From Rhizorhabdus sp. (GTDB lineage Bacteria; Pseudomonadota; Alphaproteobacteria; Sphingomonadales; Sphingomonadaceae), in contig SCUQ01000546.1 of NCBI GenBank assembly GCA_004297635.1, positions 1 through 9,341 of the forward strand: DNA of 9,341 nt. Reading direction: 5' to 3'. The notes beneath the pieces were generated by a model. That model had not been told where the DNA came from and did no database searches. It saw only the letters and a program-made list of their open reading frames with translations. Both the position numbers and the translations under genes were made by a program. Below, piece by piece: positions 1 through 6,313 of the stretch. Each line of letters begins with the position of its first letter. The stretch's first letter is position 1.

Positions 1-3
1 GCG

Positions 4-906
4 ATGCTCGCACCCCATGAAATGCGGCTGAAGTCTTCCCGGCCCATGGCGGCGCGGCTCGACTGCATCGACCTCGGCGAAGCTCAGATCGTCGATCTGC
101 AATATGGTACCGATGTCTGGATCGATCCGGCCGTGATCGAGGACAATTATATGATCCATACCGCGATCAGCGGTAGCAGCCAGCTATGGGACGGCGGGCA
201 GCATTCCACGATTGAACCCGGCGCCCTGCACGTCACGTCACCCGGCGCACGTCTCCGGGTCAACATGACCTACCGCTGTCGCCACTTGACGGTGCGGCTG
301 TCGAAGCCGGCGTTCAACGGCTATCTAAGCCGCGAGCTCGGCGTCTCGGTGGGCCGTCCATTGGCCTTCGACGCGGCCGGCGTGGAGAATGGTCCGCTCC
401 CCGAAGCCTGGCGGCGACTGATCTCTCATATCGCCCGGCAGGCCGGCAGCATGCCGGAGATACTCTCGAACGGCCGGCTGCAGCGGCATTATGCGGCCAT
501 GATGATGGAAATGCTGCTGAGCCACTATGCCAGCAATTATAGCGAACTGATCGCTGTTCCCGGCAACGAAACGGCGCCCTGGCACGTTCAGCAAGCCCGC
601 GCGATCATCCACGACGATTTCGACGACACGCTGTCGATCGCCCGCATCGCTACACGGGTAGGCGTGAGCGTCCGCAGTCTGCAAAACGGCTTTCGCCGCT
701 TCCTGGGCATCACCCCGGTCGAATATATCCGCCGCCACCGGCTTGAGCAGTTACATGCCGCGCTGGTGAGAAGCGAGGGCGGCGAGCGCATCACCGATCT
801 GATGCTCAATTGCGGAATCGTCGACTTCGGACGCTACGCGCAGCACTATCGCCAGCGCTACGGCTGCAGCCCGTCGGAAACGCTTCGCAGCGCCCGCCTC
901 CACTGA
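4..906 (+). CDS. AraC-family transcriptional regulator
   Basis: Predicted cytoplasmic DNA-binding regulator of 300 residues, the usual length for AraC proteins with an N-terminal sensor domain. The C-terminal part (about 193-296) is a typical double helix-turn-helix: first HTH near 211-232 (SIARIATRVGVSVRSLQNGF), the linker FRRFLGITPVEYIRRHRL, and second HTH near 262-285 ending in the family-typical YGCSPSE (286-292). The N-terminal half (about 25-185) resembles the cupin-like AraC_binding_2 ligand domain, so it probably senses a small molecule, which cannot be named. The ATG at 4 is the first visible start, but the frame is open to the window edge and no ribosome binding site can be seen, so the true start may lie upstream or at the ATG at 22. 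The gene converges with the amidohydrolase gene, with 6 bp between the stops. A 21-bp-spaced direct repeat upstream of that gene could be its target (inference). Confidence 0.88.
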   Translation: MLAPHEMRLKSSRPMAARLDCIDLGEAQIVDLQYGTDVWIDPAVIEDNYMIHTAISGSSQLWDGGQHSTIEPGALHVTSPGARLRVNMTYRCRHLTVRLSKPAFNGYLSRELGVSVGRPLAFDAAGVENGPLPEAWRRLISHIARQAGSMPEILSNGRLQRHYAAMMMEMLLSHYASNYSELIAVPGNETAPWHVQQARAIIHDDFDDTLSIARIATRVGVSVRSLQNGFRRFLGITPVEYIRRHRLEQLHAALVRSEGGERITDLMLNCGIVDFGRYAQHYRQRYGCSPSETLRSARLH

Positions 907-912
907 CGGCAA

Positions 913-2022
913 TCAGGCGAAACGGCGCGCGAGTGTTTCGACCCAGTCGAGCTGGAAAGCGGTCGCCTCCGGCCCGGGCTGCTGCGCCTGAAATATCGCG
1001 AGTGTCGGATCCGCGACGTCGGTACGCTCTCCGGCCAGCGTCTCGACGATGGCGAGACCGAGGAAGGGAACGCATGCCTCCGAATAGCCGCCTTCGTGAA
1101 CGATCACGAGCCGGCCTCCGCACATCCGGTCTGCGGCATCGACCATCCGGGCCGTCATCGCCCGGAAGGTTTCACTGTGCGCCAGCATGCGCGCCATCGG
1201 ATCGGCAGCGCCGGCGTCGAGACCGCTGGCGACAACGATCAGATCGGGCTTGAACCGCTCCAGCGCCGGCAGCACGATACGGTCGATCGACGCCAGATAG
1301 GCCGCATCGCCGGCCCCGGCCGGCAGCGAGATGTTGATATTGGTCCCCTGCCCGTCGCCCTCGCCGCGATCCTCGACGCCGCTATAGCCGGGTGGAAAGC
1401 AATGTTCCTGATGGATCGAAATGGTCAACGTATCGCCGCGATCATAATAGATCGACTGGGTGCCGTTGCCATGGTGGACGTCCCAGTCGACGATCGCGAC
1501 CCGGCCCAGGCCATGTTCGGCGCGCGCCGCCTCGATCGCCACGGGTATATTGGCAAGGACGCAGAAACCCATCGAGCGGTCGGCCAGGCAGTGATGGCCG
1601 GCCGGACGGCACAAGGCATAGGCCCGCGCGACCTTCCCGGTCATCACATCGGCCACGGCAGCCTTGGCAAGGCCGGCCGAAATGCAGGCAATATCGAATC
1701 CTCCGGCGCTGAACGGCGCGAAATCGCCGATGTCGCCGCCGCCTGCAGCGCTGACCCGCCTGAATTCGTCGATATATCGGCTGGTATGGACTCGCGTCAG
1801 ATCGGTATCGTCGATCGGAGCGGCACCGGCGACCGCCATCCGGTCCAGCAGGCCGGATGTCTTGAGGAGGGACAGCAGGCGTCTCTTCGAGTCGGGCGTG
1901 TCGGCACCGGCCGCGCCGCTGGGCGGCTGAACATATCCGCCAACCGGAAGGAACAATGCCTGCAGCCCGACCGAGTGCCAGAAAGTCCACTCATCGGTAT
2001 AGAAACCCGTGACGCTCTTCAT
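913..2022 (-). CDS. Class II histone-deacetylase-like amidohydrolase (HDAH / acetylpolyamine amidohydrolase family)
   Basis: Zinc hydrolase of the arginase/deacetylase fold, 369 residues. By family it should remove acetyl groups from acetylated amines (lysine, polyamines or similar). The active site is complete: His-His dyad H143/H144 in AGHHC; zinc ligands D181 and H183 in VDWDVHHGNGT and D269 in ASGLDAGAADPM; catalytic tyrosine Y313 in VHEGGYSE. MGFCVLANIPVA (151-162) and SIHQEHCFPPGYSG (202-215) closely resemble the bacterial HDAH enzyme from Bordetella/Alcaligenes, which I recall as about the same length. No signal peptide is seen, so it is probably cytoplasmic. The ATG at 2022 has only a weak GGGG ribosome site upstream. 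It lies downstream of pcaIJ on the same strand but 256 bp away and with its own promoter candidate, so it is probably a separate transcript. The natural substrate is unknown; acetylpolyamine or a xenobiotic amide are alternatives to acetyl-lysine. Confidence 0.92.
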   Translation of the reverse strand: MKSVTGFYTDEWTFWHSVGLQALFLPVGGYVQPPSGAAGADTPDSKRRLLSLLKTSGLLDRMAVAGAAPIDDTDLTRVHTSRYIDEFRRVSAAGGGDIGDFAPFSAGGFDIACISAGLAKAAVADVMTGKVARAYALCRPAGHHCLADRSMGFCVLANIPVAIEAARAEHGLGRVAIVDWDVHHGNGTQSIYYDRGDTLTISIHQEHCFPPGYSGVEDRGEGDGQGTNINISLPAGAGDAAYLASIDRIVLPALERFKPDLIVVASGLDAGAADPMARMLAHSETFRAMTARMVDAADRMCGGRLVIVHEGGYSEACVPFLGLAIVETLAGERTDVADPTLAIFQAQQPGPEATAFQLDWVETLARRFA

Positions 2023-2065
2023 CTTGCCCCGCCGTTCATCGGATCGCCTTATCCGGCATTTCCCA

Positions 2066-2071
2066 TGTATA
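2066..2071 (-). promoter_or_regulatory. Candidate -10 box of the amidohydrolase gene
   Basis: On the minus strand the hexamer reads TATACA, within GAATATACATG, 43 bp upstream of the start codon. With a 17-bp spacer the -35 would fall at 2089-2094 and read AATCTG, which does not resemble TTGACA. That position overlaps the proximal copy of the 9-bp direct repeat. The arrangement suggests a promoter that needs an activator. It was identified by eye only. Confidence 0.45.
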
Positions 2072-2082
2072 TTCTCGAATTT

Positions 2083-2112
2083 GCGTGCCAGATTTATGCC
2101 TCAGCGTGCCAG
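2083..2112 (-). promoter_or_regulatory. 9-bp direct repeat with 21-bp period, candidate activator site
   Basis: GCGTGCCAG occurs at 2083-2091 and again at 2104-2112 on the plus strand (CTGGCACGC on the minus strand). The start-to-start distance is 21 bp, two helical turns, so both copies face the same side of the helix. AraC-family proteins classically bind such direct repeats as tandem half-sites, with the proximal one overlapping the -35 position, as seen here. The AraC-type gene at the left edge is the nearest candidate regulator (inference). The repeat also resembles the TGGCAC part of a sigma-54 promoter, but the -12 GC is absent. Confidence 0.5.
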
Positions 2113-2115
2113 GGA

Positions 2116-2141
2116 GCGCATCGAGCCGATCGGCTCTGCGC
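2116..2141. repeat. Interrupted palindrome (stem-loop) upstream of the amidohydrolase promoter
   Basis: A perfect 14-bp palindrome, GAGCCGATCGGCTC (2123-2136), is flanked by GCGCA on the left and its complement TGCGC on the right, with two unpaired bases (TC) on the left side. No T-tract follows on either strand, so it is a poor intrinsic terminator. It could be an operator or a stem protecting the pcaIJ transcript end. Its function is unknown. Confidence 0.4.
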
Positions 2142-2278
2142 CGATGGCCGTCCGTCGCGCTCGCCCCGCAATGCCAGGCCCATGGACGCTTCATTGAGAT
2201 CATCGCAGCGGATTGGCCGATGGCGATGCCCGGTCGCGTCGTCCGCTTTCCGCCCTGGTACGGCCCCGGTCCTTGACG

Positions 2279-2911
2279 TCAGCCCAGCGTCAGGCCTGTC
2301 AGCGCGCGAAGGTCGTCGGCCGTAAGCCCTTCGACCGTCTCGACGATATGCGCGCCGCCCGGGCCGACGTCGAATATGGCGAGATCGGTGTAGACGCGCG
2401 ATACGCAGCCGAGCCCCGTCAACGGATAGGTGCAGGCCTCCACCAGCTTGCTCTCGCCCTGCTTGGTCAGCAATTCCATCATCACGAAGGTCTGCTTGGC
2501 GCCGATCGCCAAATCCATCGCACCGCCGACGGCGGGAATCGCCCCCGGCTCGCCGGTGTGCCAATTGGCGAGATCACCTTTCGTCGAAACCTGGAAGGCG
2601 CCCAGGACGCAGATGTCGAGATGTCCGCCCCGCATCATCGCGAAACTATCGGCATGATGGAAGAAGCAGCCCCCGGTCAGCAACGTCACCGCCTGCTTGC
2701 CGGCGTTGATCAGTTCCCAATCCTCCTCGCCGGCCGCAGGTGCCGGTCCCATGCCGAGCAGACCGTTCTCGCTCTGTAGAAACACCTCACGCTCGATAGG
2801 CAGATAGTTGGCAACCTTCGTCGGCAGGCCGATGCCCAGGTTCACATAGGCGCCCTCGGGAATGTCCTGGGCAACGCGGGCGGCCATCTGGTCGCGGGTC
2901 AGGCGGTTCAT
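2279..2911 (-). CDS. pcaJ: 3-oxoadipate CoA-transferase subunit B
   Basis: Beta subunit (210 residues, normal length) of the family I CoA-transferase that moves CoA from succinyl-CoA to 3-oxoadipate, the penultimate step of the beta-ketoadipate pathway for aromatic degradation. The family signature LQSENG lies at 45-50, with the catalytic glutamate, which forms the CoA thioester, at E48. The glycine-rich NLGIGLPTKVANY (24-36), the GGCFFHHADSFAMMRGGHLD stretch (from about 80) and the GAFQVSTKGDLANW segment are characteristic of PcaJ/ScoB proteins. The start ATG at 2911 overlaps the TGA of pcaI by four bases (ATGA), indicating translational coupling. A GGAG Shine-Dalgarno lies at 2920-2923 on the minus strand. 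Acetoacetate CoA-transferase (ScoB) is the main alternative. The PcaR-like divergent regulator and PcaI-like partner favour 3-oxoadipate. Confidence 0.9.
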   Translation of the reverse strand: MNRLTRDQMAARVAQDIPEGAYVNLGIGLPTKVANYLPIEREVFLQSENGLLGMGPAPAAGEEDWELINAGKQAVTLLTGGCFFHHADSFAMMRGGHLDICVLGAFQVSTKGDLANWHTGEPGAIPAVGGAMDLAIGAKQTFVMMELLTKQGESKLVEACTYPLTGLGCVSRVYTDLAIFDVGPGGAHIVETVEGLTADDLRALTGLTLG

Positions 2912-3594
2912 GATCTTTTCTCCGACTGCGGGGCGCCGATCTCGACGAGTCGCTGGACGAAAATACCGGGCGTAACCACCGTCTCGGGGTCCAGAGCACC
3001 CAGCGGCACCACCTCCGCGACCTGGGCGATGGTCGTCTTCGCCGCCATGGCCATGATCGGCCCGAAATTGCGCGCCGTCTTGCGGTAGACCAGGTTGCCC
3101 CAGCGGTCGCCCTTATGCGCCTTGATCAGCGCGAAATCGGCATGGATCGGATATTCGAGAACATGATCGCGCCCGTCGATGTTGCGCGTTTCCTTGCCCT
3201 CGGCCAGCAGCGTGCCGAAACCGGTAGGCGTGAAAATGGCGCCCAGCCCTGCACCGGCCGCCTGGATGCGTGCCGCGAGATTGCCCTGGGGAACCAGCTC
3301 CAGTTCGATCCGCCCGGCCCGATAGGCCGTATCGAAATGGTGCGAATCGGTCTGCCGCGGAAAGGAGCATATGATCTTCCGCACGCGGCCGGCCTTGATC
3401 AACGCCGCCACGCCGGTCTCGCCATTGCCGGCATTGTTGTTGATGATGGTCAGGTCGCCGACACCACGGGCGATCAGCGCGTCGATCAACTCGTCGGGCA
3501 TGCCCGCCGTCCCGAAGCCACCGATCATCACTGCCGCGCCGTCGGAAATACCCGCGACGGCCTCTTCCACATTGCCAACCGTCTTGTCGATCAT
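2908..3594 (-). CDS. pcaI: 3-oxoadipate CoA-transferase subunit A
   Basis: Alpha subunit (228 residues) of the same CoA-transferase, forming a complex with PcaJ. CoA-transferase signature 1 is complete at 18-33 (DGAAVMIGGFGTAGMP). LTIINNNAGNGETG, ICSFPRQTDSHHFD, VPQGNLAARI, FTPTGFGTLLAEGKETR and ALIKAHKGDRWGNLVYRK match the Pseudomonas PcaI sequence as I remember it. The ATG at 3594 is chosen because a strong GGGAGGG ribosome site sits just upstream and the family begins MI-KT. The frame stays open upstream to 3813, but that extension would cross the regulator gene and the operator. The gene is divergent from the IclR-type regulator, and its promoter lies in the shared 104-bp region. No thiolase (pcaF) or other pca gene is in view, so only this step is encoded here. 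ScoA is the alternative annotation. Confidence 0.9.
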   Translation of the reverse strand: MIDKTVGNVEEAVAGISDGAAVMIGGFGTAGMPDELIDALIARGVGDLTIINNNAGNGETGVAALIKAGRVRKIICSFPRQTDSHHFDTAYRAGRIELELVPQGNLAARIQAAGAGLGAIFTPTGFGTLLAEGKETRNIDGRDHVLEYPIHADFALIKAHKGDRWGNLVYRKTARNFGPIMAMAAKTTIAQVAEVVPLGALDPETVVTPGIFVQRLVEIGAPQSEKRS

Positions 3595-3650
3595 CCGACC
3601 CTCCCTGCGAGACCGCCGCCCGATCGGTGTCGGATGGCGCGGGCTTGCGT

Positions 3651-3686
3651 CAACCGATAATCGATATAATGTCCGATTATCGGTTG
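3651..3686. promoter_or_regulatory. 13-bp perfect inverted repeat, candidate operator of the IclR/PcaR-type regulator
   Basis: CAACCGATAATCG (3651-3663) and its exact reverse complement CGATTATCGGTTG (3674-3686) are separated by 10 bp. Each arm contains the near-palindrome CGATAATCG, so the site has two levels of symmetry. Arm centres are 23 bp apart. It occupies the centre of the pcaI/regulator divergent region and encloses the TATAAT box. From memory, the PcaR box of Pseudomonas putida contains the same CGATAATCG core. Binding by the adjacent regulator, controlling both directions, is inferred. Confidence 0.8.
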
Positions 3687-3690
3687 ATAA
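3663..3690 (-). promoter_or_regulatory. Weak candidate promoter for pcaIJ
   Basis: On the minus strand TTATCA (3685-3690) and TATATC (3663-3668) are 16 bp apart, each matching its consensus hexamer at four of six positions. This would place the pcaI promoter inside the same operator, opposed to the regulator's promoter. The match is weak; an activated promoter would be expected to look like this, but chance is possible. Confidence 0.3.
3665..3670 (+). promoter_or_regulatory. Consensus -10 box of the IclR-type regulator gene
   Basis: A perfect TATAAT lies in the 10-bp spacer of the inverted repeat. A CTTGCG at 3644-3649, resembling the alphaproteobacterial -35 (CTTGAC), is 15 bp upstream, which is short. 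Transcription would start near 3677, giving a leader of about 20 nt to the ATG at 3699. This excludes in-frame upstream starts at 3627 and 3669. Occupation of the flanking arms should block the promoter, suggesting autorepression. Confidence 0.55.
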
Positions 3691-3698
3691 GGAAAGCC

Positions 3699-4463
3699 AT
3701 GGACAAGCCGGTTCCGGGATCGAGCGGCGACCCCGATTATATGATGTCGCTGGCACGCGGACTGGCCGTGCTGCGCTGCTTTGCCGATGAACGAAGGCCG
3801 ATGACGATCGCACAGGCGAGCCGCCTGACCGGGCTCAGCCGCCCCGCCGTGAAGCGCTGCCTCTACACGCTTGTCCGGCTGGGCTACGCGGCCCAGGACG
3901 GCACCCATTACACGCTGAGGCCCAAGACGCTGGCGCTCGGCTACGCCTATCTGTCGTCCAGCACCCTGGCCACGCGCGCCCAGCCACTGCTCGACCGGCT
4001 TCGCGACGAGCTTCACGAGAGTTGCTCGCTGGGTGTGATCGAGGAGGGAGAGGTTTATTACGTGGCGCGCGCAGAGGTGTCGCGCATCATGTCGATCGCG
4101 CTGAGGGTTGGCAGCCGGCTGCCGCTTTATTGCAGCTCGATGGGCCGGGTGCTGCTTGCAGGCCAGAGCCGCGAGGACCGCGATGCCTATCTGCGCCGCA
4201 CCGACCTCAAGGCACTGACGGCGAAGACCGAGACCGATCCTTCGCGCCTGCACGCGATTTTCGACAAGGTTCGCGAGGAAGGCCATGCCGTCGTCGACGA
4301 GGAACTGGAGCTGGGGCTGAGGTCGATCGCCGTGCCCGTCATGGGGCCGGCCGGCGTCATGGCCGCGGTGAATGTCGGAGTTCAGGCGTCTCGCGTGTCG
4401 GCGGCGGGTTTGCGTCCTCGCTTTCTTCCCGCCCTCCGCAGGATCGCGGCCGAACTCGGCTGA
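3699..4463 (+). CDS. IclR-family regulator, PcaR/PcaU/PobR-like
   Basis: Predicted 254-residue transcription factor with the standard IclR layout: N-terminal winged helix-turn-helix (about 15-80; recognition region TIAQASRLTGLSRPAVKRCL at 36-55) and a C-terminal effector domain (about 85-250) containing EVSRIMSIALRVGSRLPLYC, SSMGRVLLAG and the family-typical DEELELGLRSIAVPV (200-214). The opening MSLARGLAVLRCF resembles the PcaR/PobR subgroup, which responds to beta-ketoadipate pathway compounds. The ATG at 3699 is preferred over in-frame starts at 3627 (GTG) and 3669 because AAGGAAA sits at 3689-3695 and the TATAAT box lies downstream of those alternatives. It is divergent from pcaIJ, with a perfect inverted repeat between, so it most likely regulates pcaIJ and itself in response to an intermediate such as 3-oxoadipate (inference). 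No symbol is assigned because PcaR, PcaU and PobR cannot be separated by eye. Confidence 0.9.
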   Translation: MDKPVPGSSGDPDYMMSLARGLAVLRCFADERRPMTIAQASRLTGLSRPAVKRCLYTLVRLGYAAQDGTHYTLRPKTLALGYAYLSSSTLATRAQPLLDRLRDELHESCSLGVIEEGEVYYVARAEVSRIMSIALRVGSRLPLYCSSMGRVLLAGQSREDRDAYLRRTDLKALTAKTETDPSRLHAIFDKVREEGHAVVDEELELGLRSIAVPVMGPAGVMAAVNVGVQASRVSAAGLRPRFLPALRRIAAELG

Positions 4464-4560
4464 GGCCGCCCGGCTCGGTCAAGAGAGGATCGCATCCGCG
4501 GCGCGATCGCGGCGATCCGGTCAAAAAAGCCCCGGAAACCAGCCGAATTTAATGATGTCT

Positions 4561-4589
4561 TTGGAAAAACATGTCATAGATTCTGCTAT
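4561..4589 (+). promoter_or_regulatory. Candidate sigma-70 promoter of the PEP-CTERM gene
   Basis: TTGGAA (4561-4566) and TGCTAT (4584-4589) are separated by 17 bp in an AT-rich island that contrasts with the GC-rich surroundings. Transcription would start near 4596, about 40 nt before the GTG start. This supports the gene being an independent unit rather than the tail of the regulator transcript. By eye only. Confidence 0.45.
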
Positions 4590-4636
4590 TGTGCGGTCGA
4601 ACCAGGCGGACGCGCGACCTGGCCTGTGGAGGTGCG

Positions 4637-5542
4637 GTGCGTATTTTCAAGCTGTTGCAATGGCTTGGCTCCGGCTGCCTGCTATTTGCAGCGCCCGCTG
4701 AAAGCGCCATGGTGGCGGGATCCGAGTTCCTGTCAGAATGGAACCTGATCGTCTTCGACAATCTCGACAGCCGGGCGAAGATCGAGGGCCGCGCCTTTGT
4801 CGGCGGCGAGAGCCGCTATAGAGATGGCGATGACAAGAGCGGCGGCGATGACAAGGCCGGCGAGCTGCGGAGCGGCGAATCCGGCAAGGTCGGCGATGCC
4901 CAGGGCGCCGATTATACAGAAGAACTCTTCCGCCAGCGCGAGGAGCTGATGCGCGCCGCCCAAGGCCTCAGCGAAAATCTACGCTCGCTGGCCGCGACCG
5001 GAAAGGCTTCCATCGAAGGCGAAACCTTGCGGATCAGCGGCGCCGCGAAGGAAAATGTGTTCGAGCTGTCCCTGGACGCGTTCGACAAGATCGGAGAGCT
5101 CCGCCTCGACATCCCCGATGGTTCGACGCTGGTCCTCAACGTGGCCGGAAAATCGGGCACGATCTCGGGCAAATTCGATGGTAGCGGCCTTGGCAAGGAC
5201 AGCCAGCTCATCTGGAACTTCTTCGAAGCCGAGGATCTCCGCTTCGAATCTGATTTTTACGGCACGGTGCTTTCACCCTATGCCAGCCTCCGCAACGACG
5301 GGTCAGTCGAGGGCACGCTGGTCGCCTCCTCACTCGACCAGCGCGGCGCATTGCGGATGGGGGGCGCCCAAGGCTTCCAGCAGGATATCTCACCCGTCGA
5401 AACGGTTTCGGTTGCGCCCGAACCTGCGAGCTGGCTGATGATGATCATCGGTTTCGGACTGGTCGGCAATATATTGCGGCGATATCCGATCCATGCCCAG
5501 GCGACGGCGTTCCACCTCGGGAAGATTCCCTGCCGATCCTGA
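4637..5542 (+). CDS. Secreted choice-of-anchor A-type protein with PEP-CTERM sorting signal
   Basis: Exported protein of 301 residues. The GTG at 4637 is chosen because GGAGG lies at 4628-4632 and the product then begins with a compact signal peptide (MRIFKLLQWLGSGCLLFAA, likely cleavage after A24). A TTG at 4589 would add an unlikely arginine-rich lead. Residues 30-57 (LSEWNLIVFDNLDSRAKIEGRAFVGGE) and 165-232 (NVAGKSGTISGK, LIWNFFEAEDL, GTVLSPYASL, GSVEGTLVASSL) match the choice-of-anchor A domain pattern. Between them is an acidic Gly/Asp/Lys/Ser-rich insert (about 58-92) and a helical stretch (94-120). PEPASW begins at 261, followed by a hydrophobic helix and RR at 281-282. PEP-CTERM proteins are processed by exosortase and linked to envelope or exopolysaccharide functions. 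Unusually, 19 residues follow the arginines. The role is unknown; a matrix or surface adhesin is plausible. Confidence 0.85.
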   Translation: MRIFKLLQWLGSGCLLFAAPAESAMVAGSEFLSEWNLIVFDNLDSRAKIEGRAFVGGESRYRDGDDKSGGDDKAGELRSGESGKVGDAQGADYTEELFRQREELMRAAQGLSENLRSLAATGKASIEGETLRISGAAKENVFELSLDAFDKIGELRLDIPDGSTLVLNVAGKSGTISGKFDGSGLGKDSQLIWNFFEAEDLRFESDFYGTVLSPYASLRNDGSVEGTLVASSLDQRGALRMGGAQGFQQDISPVETVSVAPEPASWLMMIIGFGLVGNILRRYPIHAQATAFHLGKIPCRS

Positions 5543-5567
5543 CGGCGGCGGAAAGACCTGGCCGCCG
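5543..5567 (+). terminator. GC-rich stem-loop after the PEP-CTERM gene
   Basis: CGGCGGC (5543-5549) pairs perfectly with GCCGCCG (5561-5567) around an 11-nt loop, directly after the stop codon. No T-tract follows, so it is at best a weak intrinsic terminator or an mRNA 3' stabiliser. Confidence 0.3.
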
Positions 5568-5643
5568 CGATGACCCCGCTGCTTGTGCCGTGGGGCGTTG
5601 CCGCTAAGAAGCGTCCGCATCGAATCTATATCGGGAGATCAGC

Positions 5644-6303
5644 ATGGCGGGCAACGGAACGATCGCGATCATCGGGGGCACCGGGAAGCTGGGCGCCGCG
5701 ATCGCACGGCGGCTGGCCAAGGCGGGCCGCACGGTCGTGATCGGATCGCGATCGGCCGAGAGCGCCTCCGCGAAGGCGACCGAGCTGGGCTTCGGCCTGA
5801 CCGGCATGAGCAATGCCGATGCGGCACAGGCCGGCGATGTCGTCATCGTGACAGTGCCCTTCGACGCGCAGGACGCGACACTGGCCGATATCCGCCCCCA
5901 TGTCGCGGGCAAGCTGGTCGTCGATACCACCGTCCCCTTGGTTCCGCCCAAGGTGATGCGCGTCCAGATGCCGGCCGAAGGCAGCGCCGCCGTGCGCACC
6001 CAGAAGGCGCTGGGCGAAGGCGTGCGGATCGCCTCGGCGTTTCACAGCGTCGCCGGGCACAAGCTGATCACCGACAGGGACATCGAATGCGATGTGCTCG
6101 TCTTCGGTGACGACAAGGCCGATCGCCAGATCGTCGTCGAGCTGGCCGATGCGATGGGGCTGCGCGGCGTTCATGGCGGCGCGCTGGTCAATTCGGCGGC
6201 GGCCGAGGCGCTTACCTCCGTGCTGATCTTCATCAACAAGACCTATCAGGTCGACGGCGCCGGCATCCGCATCACCGGCGATCTGATTCCGCCCGCCGCC
6301 TGA
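5644..6303 (+). CDS. NADPH-dependent F420 reductase family protein (NpdG/Fno-like)
   Basis: Rossmann-fold oxidoreductase of 219 residues, typical of the F420H2:NADP oxidoreductase family, which passes hydride between NADP and the deazaflavin F420. The nucleotide-binding start is IAIIGGTGKLG (7-17), and S35-R36 after the second strand fits recognition of the NADP 2'-phosphate. The C-terminal part LVNSAAAEALTSVLIFINKTY (181-201) followed by GAGIRITG (205-212) matches the conserved end of these enzymes. SAFHSVAGHKLI (131-142) lies at the place of the family's substrate loop. A GGGAGA ribosome site precedes the ATG. The TauE/SafE gene starts 10 bp after its stop, implying one transcript. Since F420 is not general in sphingomonads, the protein may act on another cofactor or substrate. 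The family call is good; the reaction is not certain. Confidence 0.82.
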   Translation: MAGNGTIAIIGGTGKLGAAIARRLAKAGRTVVIGSRSAESASAKATELGFGLTGMSNADAAQAGDVVIVTVPFDAQDATLADIRPHVAGKLVVDTTVPLVPPKVMRVQMPAEGSAAVRTQKALGEGVRIASAFHSVAGHKLITDRDIECDVLVFGDDKADRQIVVELADAMGLRGVHGGALVNSAAAEALTSVLIFINKTYQVDGAGIRITGDLIPPAA

Positions 6304-6313
6304 TCCCGCCCCG

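Larger units (their letters stand above)
2023..2278. other. Intergenic region between pcaJ and the amidohydrolase gene
   Basis: This is the longest gene-free stretch of the window (256 bp). It holds the amidohydrolase promoter candidate, a 21-bp-spaced direct repeat and an interrupted palindrome, each listed separately. Open frames crossing it are shadows without recognisable domains. No T-tract terminator for pcaIJ was found on the minus strand. Confidence 0.7.

Noticed and set aside
2074..2091. Possible sigma-54 promoter (minus strand TGGCACG followed by TT)
   Set aside because: The -24 element matches well, but the near-invariant GC of the -12 element reads CG. The second copy of the repeat has no -12 match, so a tandem activator site explains the pattern better.
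1096..2325. 409-codon plus-strand frame over the amidohydrolase gene
   Set aside because: Antisense shadow with low-complexity composition, no recognisable motif; the minus-strand gene has a complete active site.
3595..3813. N-terminal extension of pcaI upstream of 3594
   Set aside because: It would run through the operator and into the divergent regulator, has no family similarity, and the 3594 ATG has a strong ribosome site.
4487..4526. Possible terminator after the IclR gene (GGATCGC ... GCGATCC)
   Set aside because: The 18-nt loop is large and the hairpin is followed by an A-tract, not a T-tract, on the plus strand; on the minus strand the T-tract precedes it.
4589..4636. Earlier TTG start of the PEP-CTERM gene
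   Set aside because: It coincides with the promoter -10 candidate and adds an arginine/cysteine lead; the GTG at 4637 has GGAGG and gives a clean signal peptide.
5493..5580. PRRRRS-like run in the +1 frame at the end of the PEP-CTERM gene, suggesting a frameshifted sorting-signal tail
   Set aside because: Arginine runs are common in off-frames of GC-rich DNA, the zero frame already has RR after the helix, and the +1 frame also continues for many residues before a stop.
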